Below, in pieces: positions 26,229 to 35,252 of a DNA stretch of 64,000 bases; position 1 is the stretch's first letter; every line of letters starts with the position of its first letter. The notes under the pieces are model-generated. The model searched no databases and had not been told where the DNA came from. It was given only the letters and a program-made list of their open reading frames with translations. The position numbers and the translations under genes were made by a program. Source of the stretch: Polycladomyces subterraneus (GTDB lineage: Bacteria; Bacillota; Bacilli; Thermoactinomycetales; JIR-001); NCBI RefSeq assembly GCF_030433435.1, contig NZ_JANRHH010000028.1:1-64000 (forward strand), given 5' to 3'.

Positions 26229-27003
26229 GGGTAACACCGCTCGATTCCAAATCCAGATACAATGTACAATCCGGATGATACCGGAGAATGGAGGCCGGGC
26301 AGGAAGTACTGACCGGTTCATTCAACGTTTTAGCGACTGCGATTCGTTTGCTTTCTCCGGGTACGGCACAAACCAGGTACCGCCCCGACATGAGCGTCGG
26401 AATGGTCAGGGTCAACGCATGAGTGGGAACAGAGTCCAGGTCATCGAAGCAACCGTCATTCACCTGTTGTCTGCGGCAGACAGGGTCCAGTGCCACGCGT
26501 TTGATCACCTCCGGATCTTCGAAGTCGGCCACCGGCGGATCATTGAAGGCCAAATGACCGTTTTCTCCGATACCCAAACAAACGATGTCCAGCGGTTTTT
26601 CCCTGATCAATCGGGCATAACGCTCGCATTCGACATACGGATCACGGTTTCCTTCGATCACATGCACGATTCCCGGATGGACACGGTCAAACAGATGGTG
26701 ATGCAAAAAATGGGCGAATCGTTGGGGTGACGATTCCGGCAATCCGATATACTCATCCATGTGAAACGCGGTGACACGCGACCAATCGATTCCTTCGGCC
26801 TGACACAAAGTATTCAGCATCTCCAATTGGGAAGGGGCTGCGGCGAACACCATGCGCACCTCGGATTGCTCCTTCAGCAGTAGACGCAGACGCTCTACCA
26901 CCGATTCCCCCGCCGCCTGTCCCATTTCCCGACGGTTGGCATATACTCGCACCTTGAGCCGATCCACCTGTTTGGTGAACAAGGGCTTGACGGACGAAAC
27001 CAC
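26209..27003 (-). CDS. nagB: glucosamine-6-phosphate deaminase
   Basis: The roughly 264-residue enzyme converts glucosamine-6-phosphate to fructose-6-phosphate and ammonia. It has the NagB motifs AFHMDEYIGLP (catalytic Asp in DEY) and LGIGENGHLAFNDPP with the ring-opening His, plus the phosphate-binding SGRYLVCAVPG...KR segment. The residue before N-G-H is Glu. A GTG start at 27003 with GGGGGG upstream is preferred to the longer frame from 27117, whose N-terminus is not NagB-like. It overlaps nagA and lies 126 bp downstream of the isomerase gene. It supplies the link from amino sugars to glycolysis. Confidence 0.92.
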   Translation of the reverse strand: MVSSVKPLFTKQVDRLKVRVYANRREMGQAAGESVVERLRLLLKEQSEVRMVFAAAPSQLEMLNTLCQAEGIDWSRVTAFHMDEYIGLPESSPQRFAHFLHHHLFDRVHPGIVHVIEGNRDPYVECERYARLIREKPLDIVCLGIGENGHLAFNDPPVADFEDPEVIKRVALDPVCRRQQVNDGCFDDLDSVPTHALTLTIPTLMSGRYLVCAVPGESKRIAVAKTLNEPVSTSCPASILRYHPDCTLYLDLESSGVTHDLSHH

Positions 27004-27129
27004 CTCGTTACCCCCCGTGAAGTAGATTGCCAGGACGTGCCTGCAATCTTGTCCGCTTCGTTTCCCGGCTCGGCCAAGTTTGCTCGCCTGGGAAAACGTT
27101 CTCGCTTCACCAGGCACGCCCTCACCCCA

Positions 27130-27990
27130 TCAGGCAAGCTCCCAGATTCGACGTAATCCGGAAAACGATCGACGTGTACCGTCCGCCGGCGTACCGCCTT
27201 CCGGGACGTAATGGGTTTCCACCGTGTACAACCCGGTATACCCATCCCGTTCCAATGCAGACAATTGCTTTTCCAAGCAGGCCTCCCCTTCGCTGATCGG
27301 TACGCATTGCCCACCTTGTTCCGATGTGTAGATGGCGTCTTTCAGATGGACGTGCCCGATCCAAGGCCGTACCTGTTCATACCCGACGGGAAACGGTACC
27401 CTCCCCCCGTATCGTTCGTTTCCGGGGTCCCACAACACACGCAAAAACGGGGAATTCACCTTGGCCGCCAACTGCGCCACCTCGTCGGCGTAGCCCCCGT
27501 TGGTGGAAGGTTCGTTTTCCAACCACAGGGTCACGCCCGCTTCCTCAGCCAACCGGACTGCTTGATGGAGATGCTCCGCAACCTCATCCACGTACAAATC
27601 CGGGTTGCGTTCCCGCCAGAATGAGAAGATACGAACGCCGGGCGCCTGAAAAAAACCGGCCACTTCCAGTGCCCGTTTCAACATGTCCATATGGTCGTTC
27701 ACCGTGCCTTCGGAAGCGAAAAAGGTGTCGCCACGCTCCACCGGCCGGTTCGAGTCCAATGCGCATTTGAACACGGGGGAAGCCAGGCCGGACACCCGTA
27801 CCCCCCGCTCAGCCAACGTGGAACGAAGATGGCGCAATCGATCCGGCTCCATGTCCATGACATTGGCCCTCCACACGGACCGAAGCTCTACATAGGAAAG
27901 TGCACACTCTTCGACAAAAGCGAGTACTTCGTCCCAATCCTGGGACACTTCATCCGTCAACACGCTGAGACGCGAAAAGACCGTCATCAT
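27130..27990 (-). CDS. sugar phosphate isomerase/epimerase (xylose isomerase-like TIM barrel)
   Basis: The roughly 286-residue AP-endonuclease-2/xylose-isomerase-like barrel has plausible metal ligands in WLENEPSTNGG (Glu), VLWDPGNERYGG (Asp), IGHVHLKDA (His) and YTVETHY (Glu). Members isomerise or epimerise ketoses or act on 3-keto sugars; the substrate is not readable here. Start at ATG 27990 (followed by a second ATG), with AAAGGTGAG upstream; the frame extends to 28089 without support. It is the first gene of the isomerase-nagB-nagA group, separated from the DegT genes by repeat copy D, so it probably acts on an aminated or N-acetylated sugar. Confidence 0.82.
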   Translation of the reverse strand: MMTVFSRLSVLTDEVSQDWDEVLAFVEECALSYVELRSVWRANVMDMEPDRLRHLRSTLAERGVRVSGLASPVFKCALDSNRPVERGDTFFASEGTVNDHMDMLKRALEVAGFFQAPGVRIFSFWRERNPDLYVDEVAEHLHQAVRLAEEAGVTLWLENEPSTNGGYADEVAQLAAKVNSPFLRVLWDPGNERYGGRVPFPVGYEQVRPWIGHVHLKDAIYTSEQGGQCVPISEGEACLEKQLSALERDGYTGLYTVETHYVPEGGTPADGTRRSFSGLRRIWELA

Positions 27991-28109
27991 TCTCACCTTT
28001 CCACCATCCGAACTATTGACAAATATGCATGAACATCGGGTACCCATTCCCTCTCGCTCCTGCAACGCATACGCTCCAAAGTCGCTCACTGAAATGAGTT
28101 CTACAAATA

Positions 28110-28261
28110 CACTAAGGCATGCTGATCAAGTACGCTTCGCTTAGAGGAAATTGACCACGATTTCATGCCTGCGCTTTCCGGTTATACGCTCAGGAGGGCT
28201 TGGTCAGTCGCTCACCTGGGTAAGCATTTGCTCCCCCATGGATTTACAAGACACGCCCTAG
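28110..28261 (-). repeat. structured dispersed repeat, copy D (shortened)
   Basis: The higher end carries the terminal sequence CTAGGGCGTGTCTTGT (minus strand, ending at 28261). The inner hairpin is kept but with changed bases: GGCATG (28116-28121) pairs with CATGCC (28164-28169), and TGATCAA (28123-28129) pairs with TTGACCA (28151-28157). Other copies have GCGGGCAA/TTGCCCGC at this place, so both sides have changed while pairing remains. A fragment related to the element end (GTCGCTCACCGAGAAAGCAT) follows at about 28265-28310. It lies between the DegT aminotransferase gene and the isomerase gene. Confidence 0.7.
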
Positions 28262-28323
28262 TTCGTCGCTCACCGAGAAAGCATTGCCCCCCACGGAAAT
28301 GACCCGCCACTCCCTGGTTACCG

Positions 28324-29541
28324 TTACTTTGCCTGCCGTCTTTGATTGACAACCGCCTGAATCTTTTCGAGCGCCTGTGCGATAGAGGCCAAATCTTGGG
28401 ATGTACCCATCAACGCCGACTGCGGCAACCATACCACTGTTTCATCACAAGCGCGCTCTGCCGACGGACATGGAGGGATGTCTTCTTCTCTCACACCGAA
28501 TTGTTCCCAAAGCGCCTGACGCATCGCCCGGTTTCGGTGAAGTGGGATATACCCCGGTGCCGCCGGGATCCCTTCTGCCTGCAGACATCGGATGAACGTA
28601 CTCTTGTCCATCCCCCCGAACGCCGTAGAGTCATACCGAAAGAGGTATATGTGCCATGCATGGGAAGTGACACGTGAGTCAACAGTGAGCGGTTCCACCC
28701 CGTCGATATGTGCCAACAAACCGGACAGTGCTGCCGCGTTCACCTGTCGACGGTGCAATTGCTCCTCCGCCCGATCCAATTGACAAAGCAAAACGGCGGC
28801 CTGAAACTCAGCCATCCGTAAGTTCCATCCGATGCTTTCATGTTGGTACCACAAACCACCCGGTACGCGGCCGACATTGTGTATCGACCAGACGCAGGCA
28901 GCGAGTGCATCGTCGTTGGTCACCACGATTCCACCTTCTCCAGCCGTGATGTTTTTACTCGATTGAAAGCTGAACGTACCGAGGTGACCGATCGCACCGA
29001 CCCTGCGCCCTTTCCACGCCGCCCCGTGCGCCTGAGCCGCGTCTTCGATCACGGTAAGGCCGTACCGCCGCGCAATCGCCATGATGGCATCCAAATCAGC
29101 GGGATGGCCCGCCAAGTGTACGGGAATGACGGCCCGTGTCCGACTGTTCACCCGTTCTTCCACTGACGCCGGGTCGATCTGCATCGTTTGTGGGTCGACA
29201 TCGGCGAAAACCGGACGGGCCCCGACCGCCAAAACCGATGTGGCCGTGGCGATAAACGTGTACGATGGCACGATCACTTCGTCTCCTGGACCCACACCGG
29301 CCGCACGCAATGCCACCTCCAACGCCAATGTACCATTGACGACGCAAATGCCGTGTTTCGCATCCTGAAAAGCAGCGAACCGTTCCTGAAACTGCTTTAC
29401 TTTGGAACCGTCCAAGGCCCCCCATTTTCCTGACCGCAACACTTCAATCAGAGCCCGCTCCTCTTCAGCCCCGAACACCGGCCACGCGGGAAACGGTTCC
29501 GTCCGTACCGGATCGCCTCCGTCAATCGCCAATCGGCTCAT
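28324..29541 (-). CDS. DegT/DnrJ/EryC1/StrS-family aminotransferase (first copy)
   Basis: The 405-residue PLP-dependent fold-type I aminotransferase has the family pattern: VNGTLALEVALRAAGVGPGDEVIVPSYTF at about 68-96, a DVDPQTMQIDP strand, VIEDAAQAHGA and the PLP lysine in FSFQSSKNITAGEGG. These enzymes transfer amino groups to keto-sugars or keto-cyclitols. Its start overlaps the stop of the second DegT gene in ATGA form, so the two are translationally coupled. In this context it could remove or exchange an amino group on an imported sugar, rather than build an antibiotic; this is inference from nagAB nearby. Confidence 0.9.
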   Translation of the reverse strand: MSRLAIDGGDPVRTEPFPAWPVFGAEEERALIEVLRSGKWGALDGSKVKQFQERFAAFQDAKHGICVVNGTLALEVALRAAGVGPGDEVIVPSYTFIATATSVLAVGARPVFADVDPQTMQIDPASVEERVNSRTRAVIPVHLAGHPADLDAIMAIARRYGLTVIEDAAQAHGAAWKGRRVGAIGHLGTFSFQSSKNITAGEGGIVVTNDDALAACVWSIHNVGRVPGGLWYQHESIGWNLRMAEFQAAVLLCQLDRAEEQLHRRQVNAAALSGLLAHIDGVEPLTVDSRVTSHAWHIYLFRYDSTAFGGMDKSTFIRCLQAEGIPAAPGYIPLHRNRAMRQALWEQFGVREEDIPPCPSAERACDETVVWLPQSALMGTSQDLASIAQALEKIQAVVNQRRQAK

Positions 29542-30821
29542 CCAGCAGCGCCTCCCTGATGTCTCTGTTGCCGATAATGGTAAACAACTTTTTTCAATCC
29601 GCTGGCAATCGCACGTACATGCTCTTCAGTGTATCTTTCGTTCCATGCCAACAGGATCATTCGCTCTGCCATCGCTTCGGCATGCGGGCATAAACCGTCT
29701 GGATAGACGACTTCTTTTTCCCGCGCCCCGACGAAAGGATAGCCAGACCGCCCGTATGTTTGACGTTCCCGAATCGCCGGAACCTTGTACATCGGTTCCA
29801 CATACCCGGCACGTGCAGGCAATCCTTCCTGCTGAAGGGCATAGGCCAACTCCTTTGTGCTTACACCAAGCGATGCGGTATCGACATGCATCGGATAGAG
29901 CCAATAGCTTGCACGATCACCCGGCCCCAGCCGGATCGGGCGCAATTCCGGCACATCCGACAATGCCAACGTCAATTGACGGGCGCGTTCCTCCCGCCTC
30001 CGCACCACATCATCCAGTTTTTTTAGCTGGGCCAGACCGACCGCTCCCTGTAACTCCGTCATCCGGTAATTGGGAGACAAAAAGAGATGAGTGCGCAAAT
30101 TCCCTTCCCTCGGCCATCCCTTATCTTGAAACAGGCGAATCCGCCAAGCAAGCTCCTCATCCTTGGTGATTGTCATGCCGCCGTCACCGCAACTCATGTG
30201 TTTGGATTGTTGAAAACTGAAACAACCAATATCCCCGATCGTACCGACCAGACGTCCTTTGGATTCTGTCAAAAACGCTTGCGAACAGTCTTCGATCACC
30301 CGTAACCCATAACGACGGGCGATGCCGAGGATCGGGTCGGGATCAGCCGGCCGGCCGAATAGATGCACGAGAATGATCGCCCGCGTGCGATCGGTGATGC
30401 GCTGCTCCACCGAGGTGGGATCGAGACACCAGGTTTCCGGATCGATGTCGGCGAAGACGGGAATGGCATTTTGCATCAGGATCGGGATAATGGTGCCGAA
30501 ATCGGTGATGGGGGTGGTGATGATTTCATCGCCGGGATCGGGGTTGATCGCACCAATGGCCAAATGGAGGGCAGCTGTCCCCGACGTGGATGCAGTCGCA
30601 TGCGGGACGCCCCACCGCCGTGCAAACGCCTGCTCAAACGCTTTGACTTTGGTCCCTTCATTCCTGCCCAGCCGCCCCGAGCGGATCACCTCGGTCAACT
30701 CCGCCAGTTCCTCCTCGCCAAACGTTCTGCCGCTCGCATCCGAAACCGTCGGCAGACTCCCCGGCTCGATCACCGGCGTGCCGCCGTCTTTCGCCAAACG
30801 CCCCTCCCAAACTTCCACCAT
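29538..30821 (-). CDS. DegT/DnrJ/EryC1/StrS-family aminotransferase (second copy)
   Basis: This 427-residue paralogue has ASTSGTAALHLAIGAINPDPGDEII, VIEDCSQAFLTES and the PLP lysine in FSFQQSKHMSCGDGG. It is clearly divergent from the neighbouring copy, so the two probably have different substrates or act as a hetero-oligomer. The ATG at 30821 or the GTG at 30818 are alternative starts after AGGAGGGAT; GTG has the better spacing. It is the first gene of the operon, transcribed from a TTGACA-N17-TAAATT promoter and divergent from the sugar ABC transporter genes. Confidence 0.9.
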   Translation of the reverse strand: MVEVWEGRLAKDGGTPVIEPGSLPTVSDASGRTFGEEELAELTEVIRSGRLGRNEGTKVKAFEQAFARRWGVPHATASTSGTAALHLAIGAINPDPGDEIITTPITDFGTIIPILMQNAIPVFADIDPETWCLDPTSVEQRITDRTRAIILVHLFGRPADPDPILGIARRYGLRVIEDCSQAFLTESKGRLVGTIGDIGCFSFQQSKHMSCGDGGMTITKDEELAWRIRLFQDKGWPREGNLRTHLFLSPNYRMTELQGAVGLAQLKKLDDVVRRREERARQLTLALSDVPELRPIRLGPGDRASYWLYPMHVDTASLGVSTKELAYALQQEGLPARAGYVEPMYKVPAIRERQTYGRSGYPFVGAREKEVVYPDGLCPHAEAMAERMILLAWNERYTEEHVRAIASGLKKVVYHYRQQRHQGGAAG

Positions 30822-30837
30822 ATCCCTCCTCAACCAG

Positions 30838-30887
30838 GTTGTATCTTACCTGTCTACAAATTTATCCAATCCCTTCCCAAGTGTCAA
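30838..30887 (-). promoter_or_regulatory. promoter and candidate operator of the DegT operon
   Basis: Minus strand: TTGACA at 30887-30882, 17-bp spacer, TAAATT at 30864-30859. One base later comes GTAGACAGGTAAGATACAAC (30857-30838), 16 of 20 identical to the sequence directly after the -10 box of the 48030 operon. It includes the dyad CAGGT-N8-ACCTG. Confidence 0.65.
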
Positions 30888-30912
30888 TTGAATCTTCTGA
30901 AGTTTTACCCGA

Positions 30913-30978
30913 TTGACGAAGTAGGAATGTTATGATAATTTTCCCATAGATGACCATATACATATAGGAGACAGGTGA
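30913..30978 (+). promoter_or_regulatory. possible promoter and operator half-site of the sugar ABC operon
   Basis: TTGACG (30913-30918), a 17-bp spacer and TAATTT (30936-30941) form a moderate promoter. Downstream, GGAGACAGGTGA (30967-30978) matches 11 of 12 bases of the candidate operator at the 48030 promoter and lies in inverted orientation to the copy at 30846-30857. Confidence 0.45.
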
Positions 30979-31078
30979 AGGGAGAGGATGGACTAAAAGG
31001 GGGTCAACACCGTTTCATCGTCCACCAGCCTCACTGTCCGGTCACCGCATGATCGATACCAATGAAGGAGTGATGAGG

Positions 31079-32383
31079 GTGAAATCCTGGGTATCCCGGA
31101 TCGCACTGTTCGTAGTCCTCGTATTGTTGCTCGGCGCCCTCGCGGGCTGCGGCATCCCGAAAAACGACGCTGCCAATCCGAAGAAATCGAACGGGCCCAT
31201 TACGCTGGAATTTTGGACAATCAACTTGAAAAAGGATTTCTCCGATTATATTCAAGGTCTGATCCAGTCATACGAAAAGGCCCATCCCAATGTGAAAATC
31301 AAATGGGTGGACGTCCCCGGACAAGAAGTGGAACGAAAGCTGCTGGCCGCTCTTGCCGCGGGTGAAGCTCCTGACGTCGTCAACTTGGACAGCATGAACC
31401 TGCCCAAATTCGTTGACCAAAACGCCCTTGCTCCTGTTGACGGCTTGCTACAGCCGAACGACCTGAATGTCTATTTCGCCAACCTGCGCCAAGGCCTCAC
31501 GTTCAACGGCAAACTGATGGCCGTGCCGTGGTATCACGCAGGTCCGTACATCGGCATGATCAACACCGCTCTGTACAAAAAAGCCGGATTGGATCCGAAC
31601 AAACCGCCCGCCAATCTGGATGAAGCACTCCAACACGGCAAATTGATTCACCAGAAACTCCCCAATGTATACGGCTCCAACACGTTCCCCAACATCATGC
31701 TCATGGTCGCCGAAGGATTGCCGATCCTGAGTCCCGACAAGAAAAAAGCCGTCTTCAATTCTCCGCAACACGTCCGATTCATCCAAAAATTCGTCGATGC
31801 CTACAAAACCGGTGCCATCTCGAGCGGCGTGATCGGCAAGGAGGAGCGTTCCCTGCCGCAAAACCTGGAGAACGAACAGATCGCCATCGCCACGATGCAG
31901 GGAGCCTTCAACCTGACAAAACTTGAGAAAAACGCACCTAACGTCTTTCAAAACATCAAAGTGACCCCGCCGATGAAAGGCAAAGCTGGCATTATCCCGC
32001 TCAAGGGCATTCAAACTCTTGTCATACCCAAATCGAGTGCCCATCCGAAAGAAGCGGCCGATTTCGCCAAGTTTGTCACCAGTCCGGAAAATCAATTGGC
32101 ATTCTGCAAACTGGTCCCCATCTTCCCGTCGACCGAACAAACGCTGAAAGATCCCTTCTTCACCCACTTCGCAGTGAAGACCAAACAGGATGAAGCCCGC
32201 AAAATCATGGTCGCTTCGATGAAAGACGTCGTCAGTGACACCTTGGGCATTCAGAACGAACAGGATTTGCGCGATGCCTTTGATGAGGAGATGCGCGCGG
32301 TGCTGATGGGGAAAAAATCGGTCAAGCAAGGGTTGGATGATGCCGTGAAGCAATGGAACGAAAGCCTCGCCCAGTCTCATTGA
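31079..32383 (+). CDS. sugar ABC transporter substrate-binding lipoprotein
   Basis: The 434-residue protein has a lipoprotein signal: basic start, hydrophobic core and the lipobox LAGC followed by GIPKN. The mature part is a family-1 (MalE/UgpB-like) extracellular solute-binding protein, with EFWTINL, SYEKAHPNVKIKWVDVPGQE and LAAGEAPDVVNLD near the N-terminus. It captures an oligosaccharide or glycoside outside the membrane for the two permeases downstream. A GTG start at 31079 is best (AAGGAG 8 bases upstream). No ATPase gene is in the cluster, so a shared MsmX-type ATPase elsewhere is expected. A hairpin at 32420 probably lets this gene be expressed above the permeases. Confidence 0.92.
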   Translation: MKSWVSRIALFVVLVLLLGALAGCGIPKNDAANPKKSNGPITLEFWTINLKKDFSDYIQGLIQSYEKAHPNVKIKWVDVPGQEVERKLLAALAAGEAPDVVNLDSMNLPKFVDQNALAPVDGLLQPNDLNVYFANLRQGLTFNGKLMAVPWYHAGPYIGMINTALYKKAGLDPNKPPANLDEALQHGKLIHQKLPNVYGSNTFPNIMLMVAEGLPILSPDKKKAVFNSPQHVRFIQKFVDAYKTGAISSGVIGKEERSLPQNLENEQIAIATMQGAFNLTKLEKNAPNVFQNIKVTPPMKGKAGIIPLKGIQTLVIPKSSAHPKEAADFAKFVTSPENQLAFCKLVPIFPSTEQTLKDPFFTHFAVKTKQDEARKIMVASMKDVVSDTLGIQNEQDLRDAFDEEMRAVLMGKKSVKQGLDDAVKQWNESLAQSH

Positions 32384-32419
32384 TGCTTCGTATGTGAAAA
32401 CTACAGGACCGACCGTCCA

Positions 32420-32478
32420 GGGACGCGTTTTCCCCATTCCGTCAACTGTGCCAATGCACCCGACGGGAAAACCGTCCC
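32420..32478 (+). terminator. hairpin between the binding-protein and permease genes
   Basis: GGGACGCGTTTTCCC (32420-32434) pairs with GGGAAAACCGTCCC (32465-32478) with one bulge around a 30-base loop, followed by TTGTTTC. In sugar importers such hairpins often reduce read-through or protect the binding-protein mRNA. Confidence 0.55.
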
Positions 32479-32661
32479 TTGTTTCATCAACCGTTGTTTC
32501 GGATGTGACTCATCCATACATCGGGTGAGCCTTTTCCCCCTTTGCTCCTGAATGGTTGCGCTTAAAGGTCGCTGTGGAAAAAGGCCACTCTTCTTCTAGT
32601 TGATAAATGGAGCAATCAAACACGCCGACCGCTTTTCATCTTCGTACAAGGAGGCGAAGTG

Positions 32662-33603
32662 ATGTCGATGCCCATACCGACACAACCGGCCCCGCAGTCG
32701 CAAGCCCCCCTTCGACGCCGTACCCGTCTTGGCCTCCGCCGTTTTTCCTGGGTGCCGTATCTGTTTTTGCTACCGGGGGTGGCGTTTTTCGTTATTTTTG
32801 ACTACATCCCTGCATTCAACGCTTTGTATCTCTCTTTCACCAAATACCACGTTCTCTCTCCCCCTGAGTGGGTAGGGCTGCGAAACTATCACGACATGCT
32901 GAATGATCCAACGTTCTGGAAGGCGCTGAAAAACTCGTTTGCCTACATGGTGATCATAGTTCCCATGTTGGTGGTGATCCCGCTATTTCTCGCCATTCTG
33001 GTCAACCAAAAACTGAAAGGCATCCATCTCTTCCGAGTCGCCTATTACTTACCTGTAGTCACATCAATGGTCACGGTCTCTATCGCGTGGAACTATCTCT
33101 ATCACGAAAGCGGTCTGCTCAATTATCTGCTGATAACGTTGGACATTTTGTCCAAACCGATTAGTTGGCTGTTGGACTTGAATACGGCCATTTTCGCTGT
33201 GGCCCTTGTGGAATCTTGGAAAGCAATGGGTTTTTACATGATCATTTATCTAGCCGGGTTGCAGTCCGTTCCGCAGGATCTGATCGAGGCGGCCCGGGTG
33301 GACGGCGCCAACCGCCTGCGCGTCATTTGGCACGTCGTCATCCCGATGTTGCGACCGTTTGTTGCGTTATGTGTGGTCATGGCCGGCAAAGGCGCTATGG
33401 AGGTGTTCACCAGCGTGTACATGCTGACCCAGGGCGGACCGCTGGACAGCACGACCAATTTGACCTACTACATCTACGATCTCGCCTTCCAAAAGTTGAA
33501 CATTGGCTATGCCAGCGCGGTCGGCATGGTGTTGTGGGTGATACTGCTGGTGTTGTCCTTTTTGAATTTCCGACTGTCCCACGGAGGTGAACGCATGCAA
33601 TGA
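32662..33603 (+). CDS. sugar ABC transporter permease, MalF/UgpA type
   Basis: The 313-residue membrane protein has six predicted helices after a hydrophilic N-terminal tail (about 1-28) and the coupling EAA loop as DLIEAARVDGANRLRVIWHVVIP. It forms the translocation pore with the next gene product. ATG 32662 is 7 bases after AAGGAGG. The last codons overlap the next gene in ATGA form. Confidence 0.92.
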   Translation: MSMPIPTQPAPQSQAPLRRRTRLGLRRFSWVPYLFLLPGVAFFVIFDYIPAFNALYLSFTKYHVLSPPEWVGLRNYHDMLNDPTFWKALKNSFAYMVIIVPMLVVIPLFLAILVNQKLKGIHLFRVAYYLPVVTSMVTVSIAWNYLYHESGLLNYLLITLDILSKPISWLLDLNTAIFAVALVESWKAMGFYMIIYLAGLQSVPQDLIEAARVDGANRLRVIWHVVIPMLRPFVALCVVMAGKGAMEVFTSVYMLTQGGPLDSTTNLTYYIYDLAFQKLNIGYASAVGMVLWVILLVLSFLNFRLSHGGERMQ

Positions 33604-34454
33604 CCCACAAATCAACCCGAAGATGGAGCCGGATGAAACGGATGGCAAAAACCACGGGGATGTATGTGTTACTTACGGCGATCGCCTGTCTGTTCATCGG
33701 CCCATTCATCCTGCTGGTCTCCACCGCCTTCAAATCGGACAGCCAACCGGTGTTTAGCTTTCCGCCCCAGTGGCTTCCTGATCCGCCGGTATGGGACAAC
33801 TTCCATCAGGCGTGGAACGATATCCCGTTCCCCCGTTACATGTTTAATTCGTTTTTCCTGGTTGGCGTCATGGTGCCGCTTCACCTCCTCTTCGCATCCA
33901 TCACCGCTTACCCGCTGGCACGGATGCGTTTTTTCGGACGAAACTTCATCTTTTACGGCATGATCGCCACGATGTTTATTCCGCCCGAAGTGATGTTGAT
34001 CCCGCGTTTCCTCTTGATCAAAACGCTGCACATGACCGACAGCTACTGGGGGATCATCGTTCCCGGACTGTTGGGGGGATTTGCCGTCTTCCTCATGAGA
34101 CAGGCCTATCTCGCCATTCCAAGAGAGTTGGAAGAGGCGGCCATTATCGATGGTTGCGGCCCTTTTCGCATGTGGTGGAGCATCATGATGCCGCTGACGG
34201 CTCCCACCACTGCCGCTCTTGGTGTCTTTTCCTTCATCTCGGTGTGGAATTCGTTCGTCTGGCCGCTGATCGTACTGAAATCACCCGAGCTTTATCCGCT
34301 GTCACTCGGCTTGGCCTACTTGGCCGGCACATTCGGATTTGATGTCAAATCGTTGGCCGCCGGTGCTGTCATCTCGGTGACACCGATCATCATCTTTTTC
34401 CTGCTGATGCAGCGGTATTTCATCTACGGAATGCAGGGTGCAGTGAAAAAATAG
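33600..34454 (+). CDS. sugar ABC transporter permease, MalG/UgpB-partner type
   Basis: The 284-residue second permease has six membrane helices and the EAA loop ELEEAAIIDGCGPFRMWWSI. Together with the upstream permease and the lipoprotein it makes a type I carbohydrate uptake (CUT1) importer; the ATP-binding subunit is not encoded here. Its start overlaps the preceding stop by 4 nt, so production of the two permeases is coupled. It is followed by a hairpin at 34515. Confidence 0.92.
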   Translation: MTHKSTRRWSRMKRMAKTTGMYVLLTAIACLFIGPFILLVSTAFKSDSQPVFSFPPQWLPDPPVWDNFHQAWNDIPFPRYMFNSFFLVGVMVPLHLLFASITAYPLARMRFFGRNFIFYGMIATMFIPPEVMLIPRFLLIKTLHMTDSYWGIIVPGLLGGFAVFLMRQAYLAIPRELEEAAIIDGCGPFRMWWSIMMPLTAPTTAALGVFSFISVWNSFVWPLIVLKSPELYPLSLGLAYLAGTFGFDVKSLAAGAVISVTPIIIFFLLMQRYFIYGMQGAVKK

Positions 34455-34514
34455 GAAGGTTACAGAAACGACAATACCTGAATCATACCCCAATGAGTTT
34501 CTCCCACAGCAATT

Positions 34515-34542
34515 CACCCACCCTTTTGGAGCCGGGTGGGTG
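34515..34542. terminator. hairpin between convergent permease and YciI genes
   Basis: CACCCACCC and GGGTGGGTG form a perfect 9-bp stem with a 10-base loop. Neither side has a long T run, so it may be a weak bidirectional terminator. Confidence 0.5.
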
Positions 34543-34552
34543 ATACCAACCA

Positions 34553-34807
34553 TTATATCTTCCACTCATGCAGTTCCAGACGCCGGACGCCATGGACCAC
34601 GTACGGGTCGCGTTCCGCCATCTCTCTTGCTTCCTCCAGCGAATCGGCGATGTACACCACCATTCCTCCCGAACCGTCCGCAAATGGTCCTTTCGCAAAA
34701 ATCTTTCCCTGTTCTGCCAATTGATCCAGATACGCAAGATGATCCGGTCGATACTTCTGATTCAGTTCCGGTTTCTCCATGTGCAATATGGCCGCAAAAT
34801 ATGCCAT
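34553..34807 (-). CDS. YciI-family protein
   Basis: The 84-residue ferredoxin-like alpha/beta protein has YFAAILHMEKP at the N-terminus, then HLAYLDQLAEQGKIFAKGPFAD and GGMVVYIADS with the conserved His/Asp pair of the YciI family. Some relatives are dehydrochlorinases, but most have no known activity. ATG 34807 with AAAGGAGA upstream is taken as start; the 18 codons before it in the frame are not conserved. It is alone and convergent with the ABC importer genes. Confidence 0.85.
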   Translation of the reverse strand: MAYFAAILHMEKPELNQKYRPDHLAYLDQLAEQGKIFAKGPFADGSGGMVVYIADSLEEAREMAERDPYVVHGVRRLELHEWKI

Positions 34808-34943
34808 TGACGATCGATCTCCTTTTCTTTTTTCATCCATTTTACCAGAGGATCGTTCCAAGTGTGGTTATTCCCTCTTGTCACCACAACGCTTCAACTG
34901 AAGTCGCTAGTAGGTACGGGGCTGATTTTTTCCGTGAGCGTTT

Positions 34944-35157
34944 CTAGAATGTGTCTGGTCATAGGCGAGCAACTTACCAAGCCCGGCCTAACGAAGACCC
35001 GGAGAGCACAGGAATGAAATCGCGGGCAATTTCTTCTAAGCGAAGCGTACTTTCCCGCGTCCTACGCTCCGGGTCTGAAGCGGCCATATCTGCTTTCTTG
35101 CAGGAGGTGGAGTGAGCCGGGAAAACAATTGGACAGTATTCACCAGACCCGACCTAG
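34944..35157 (+). repeat. structured dispersed repeat, copy A (most complete)
   Basis: The element starts CTAGAATGTGTCTGGT and ends ACCAGACCCGACCTAG, giving 16-bp imperfect terminal inverted repeats with CTAG at both tips. Inside, GACCCGGAG (34996-35004) pairs perfectly with CTCCGGGTC (35067-35075), and CGCGGGCAA (35021-35029) pairs with TTTCCCGCG (35051-35059) with one mismatch, enclosing a loop containing TAAGCGAAGCGTAC that is well kept in the other copies. No open frame of note. It lies in the roughly 390-base space between yciI and the DUF2339 gene. Confidence 0.8.
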
Positions 35158-35252
35158 CCAAAGCTTCGACGCGAAGACGAAAATCTAAGCCCACACCACT
35201 ATGACAGCAGCAGTTTCAAGCCTCCTCCCGTGTTTGTATACCCATGAAGTTT

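Noticed and set aside
28324-30821. Aminoglycoside antibiotic biosynthesis cluster based on two DegT aminotransferases
   Set aside because: No glycosyltransferases, cyclitol synthases or resistance genes are near; nagA, nagB, importer and hydrolases favour catabolism.
30822-31078. glmS-type ribozyme or other known riboswitch in the amino-sugar promoters
   Set aside because: The leaders are short and I could not recognise conserved riboswitch core sequences.
31448-32437. 329-codon minus-strand frame opposite the solute-binding protein gene
   Set aside because: Antisense to the binding protein; no ribosome-binding site or known family.
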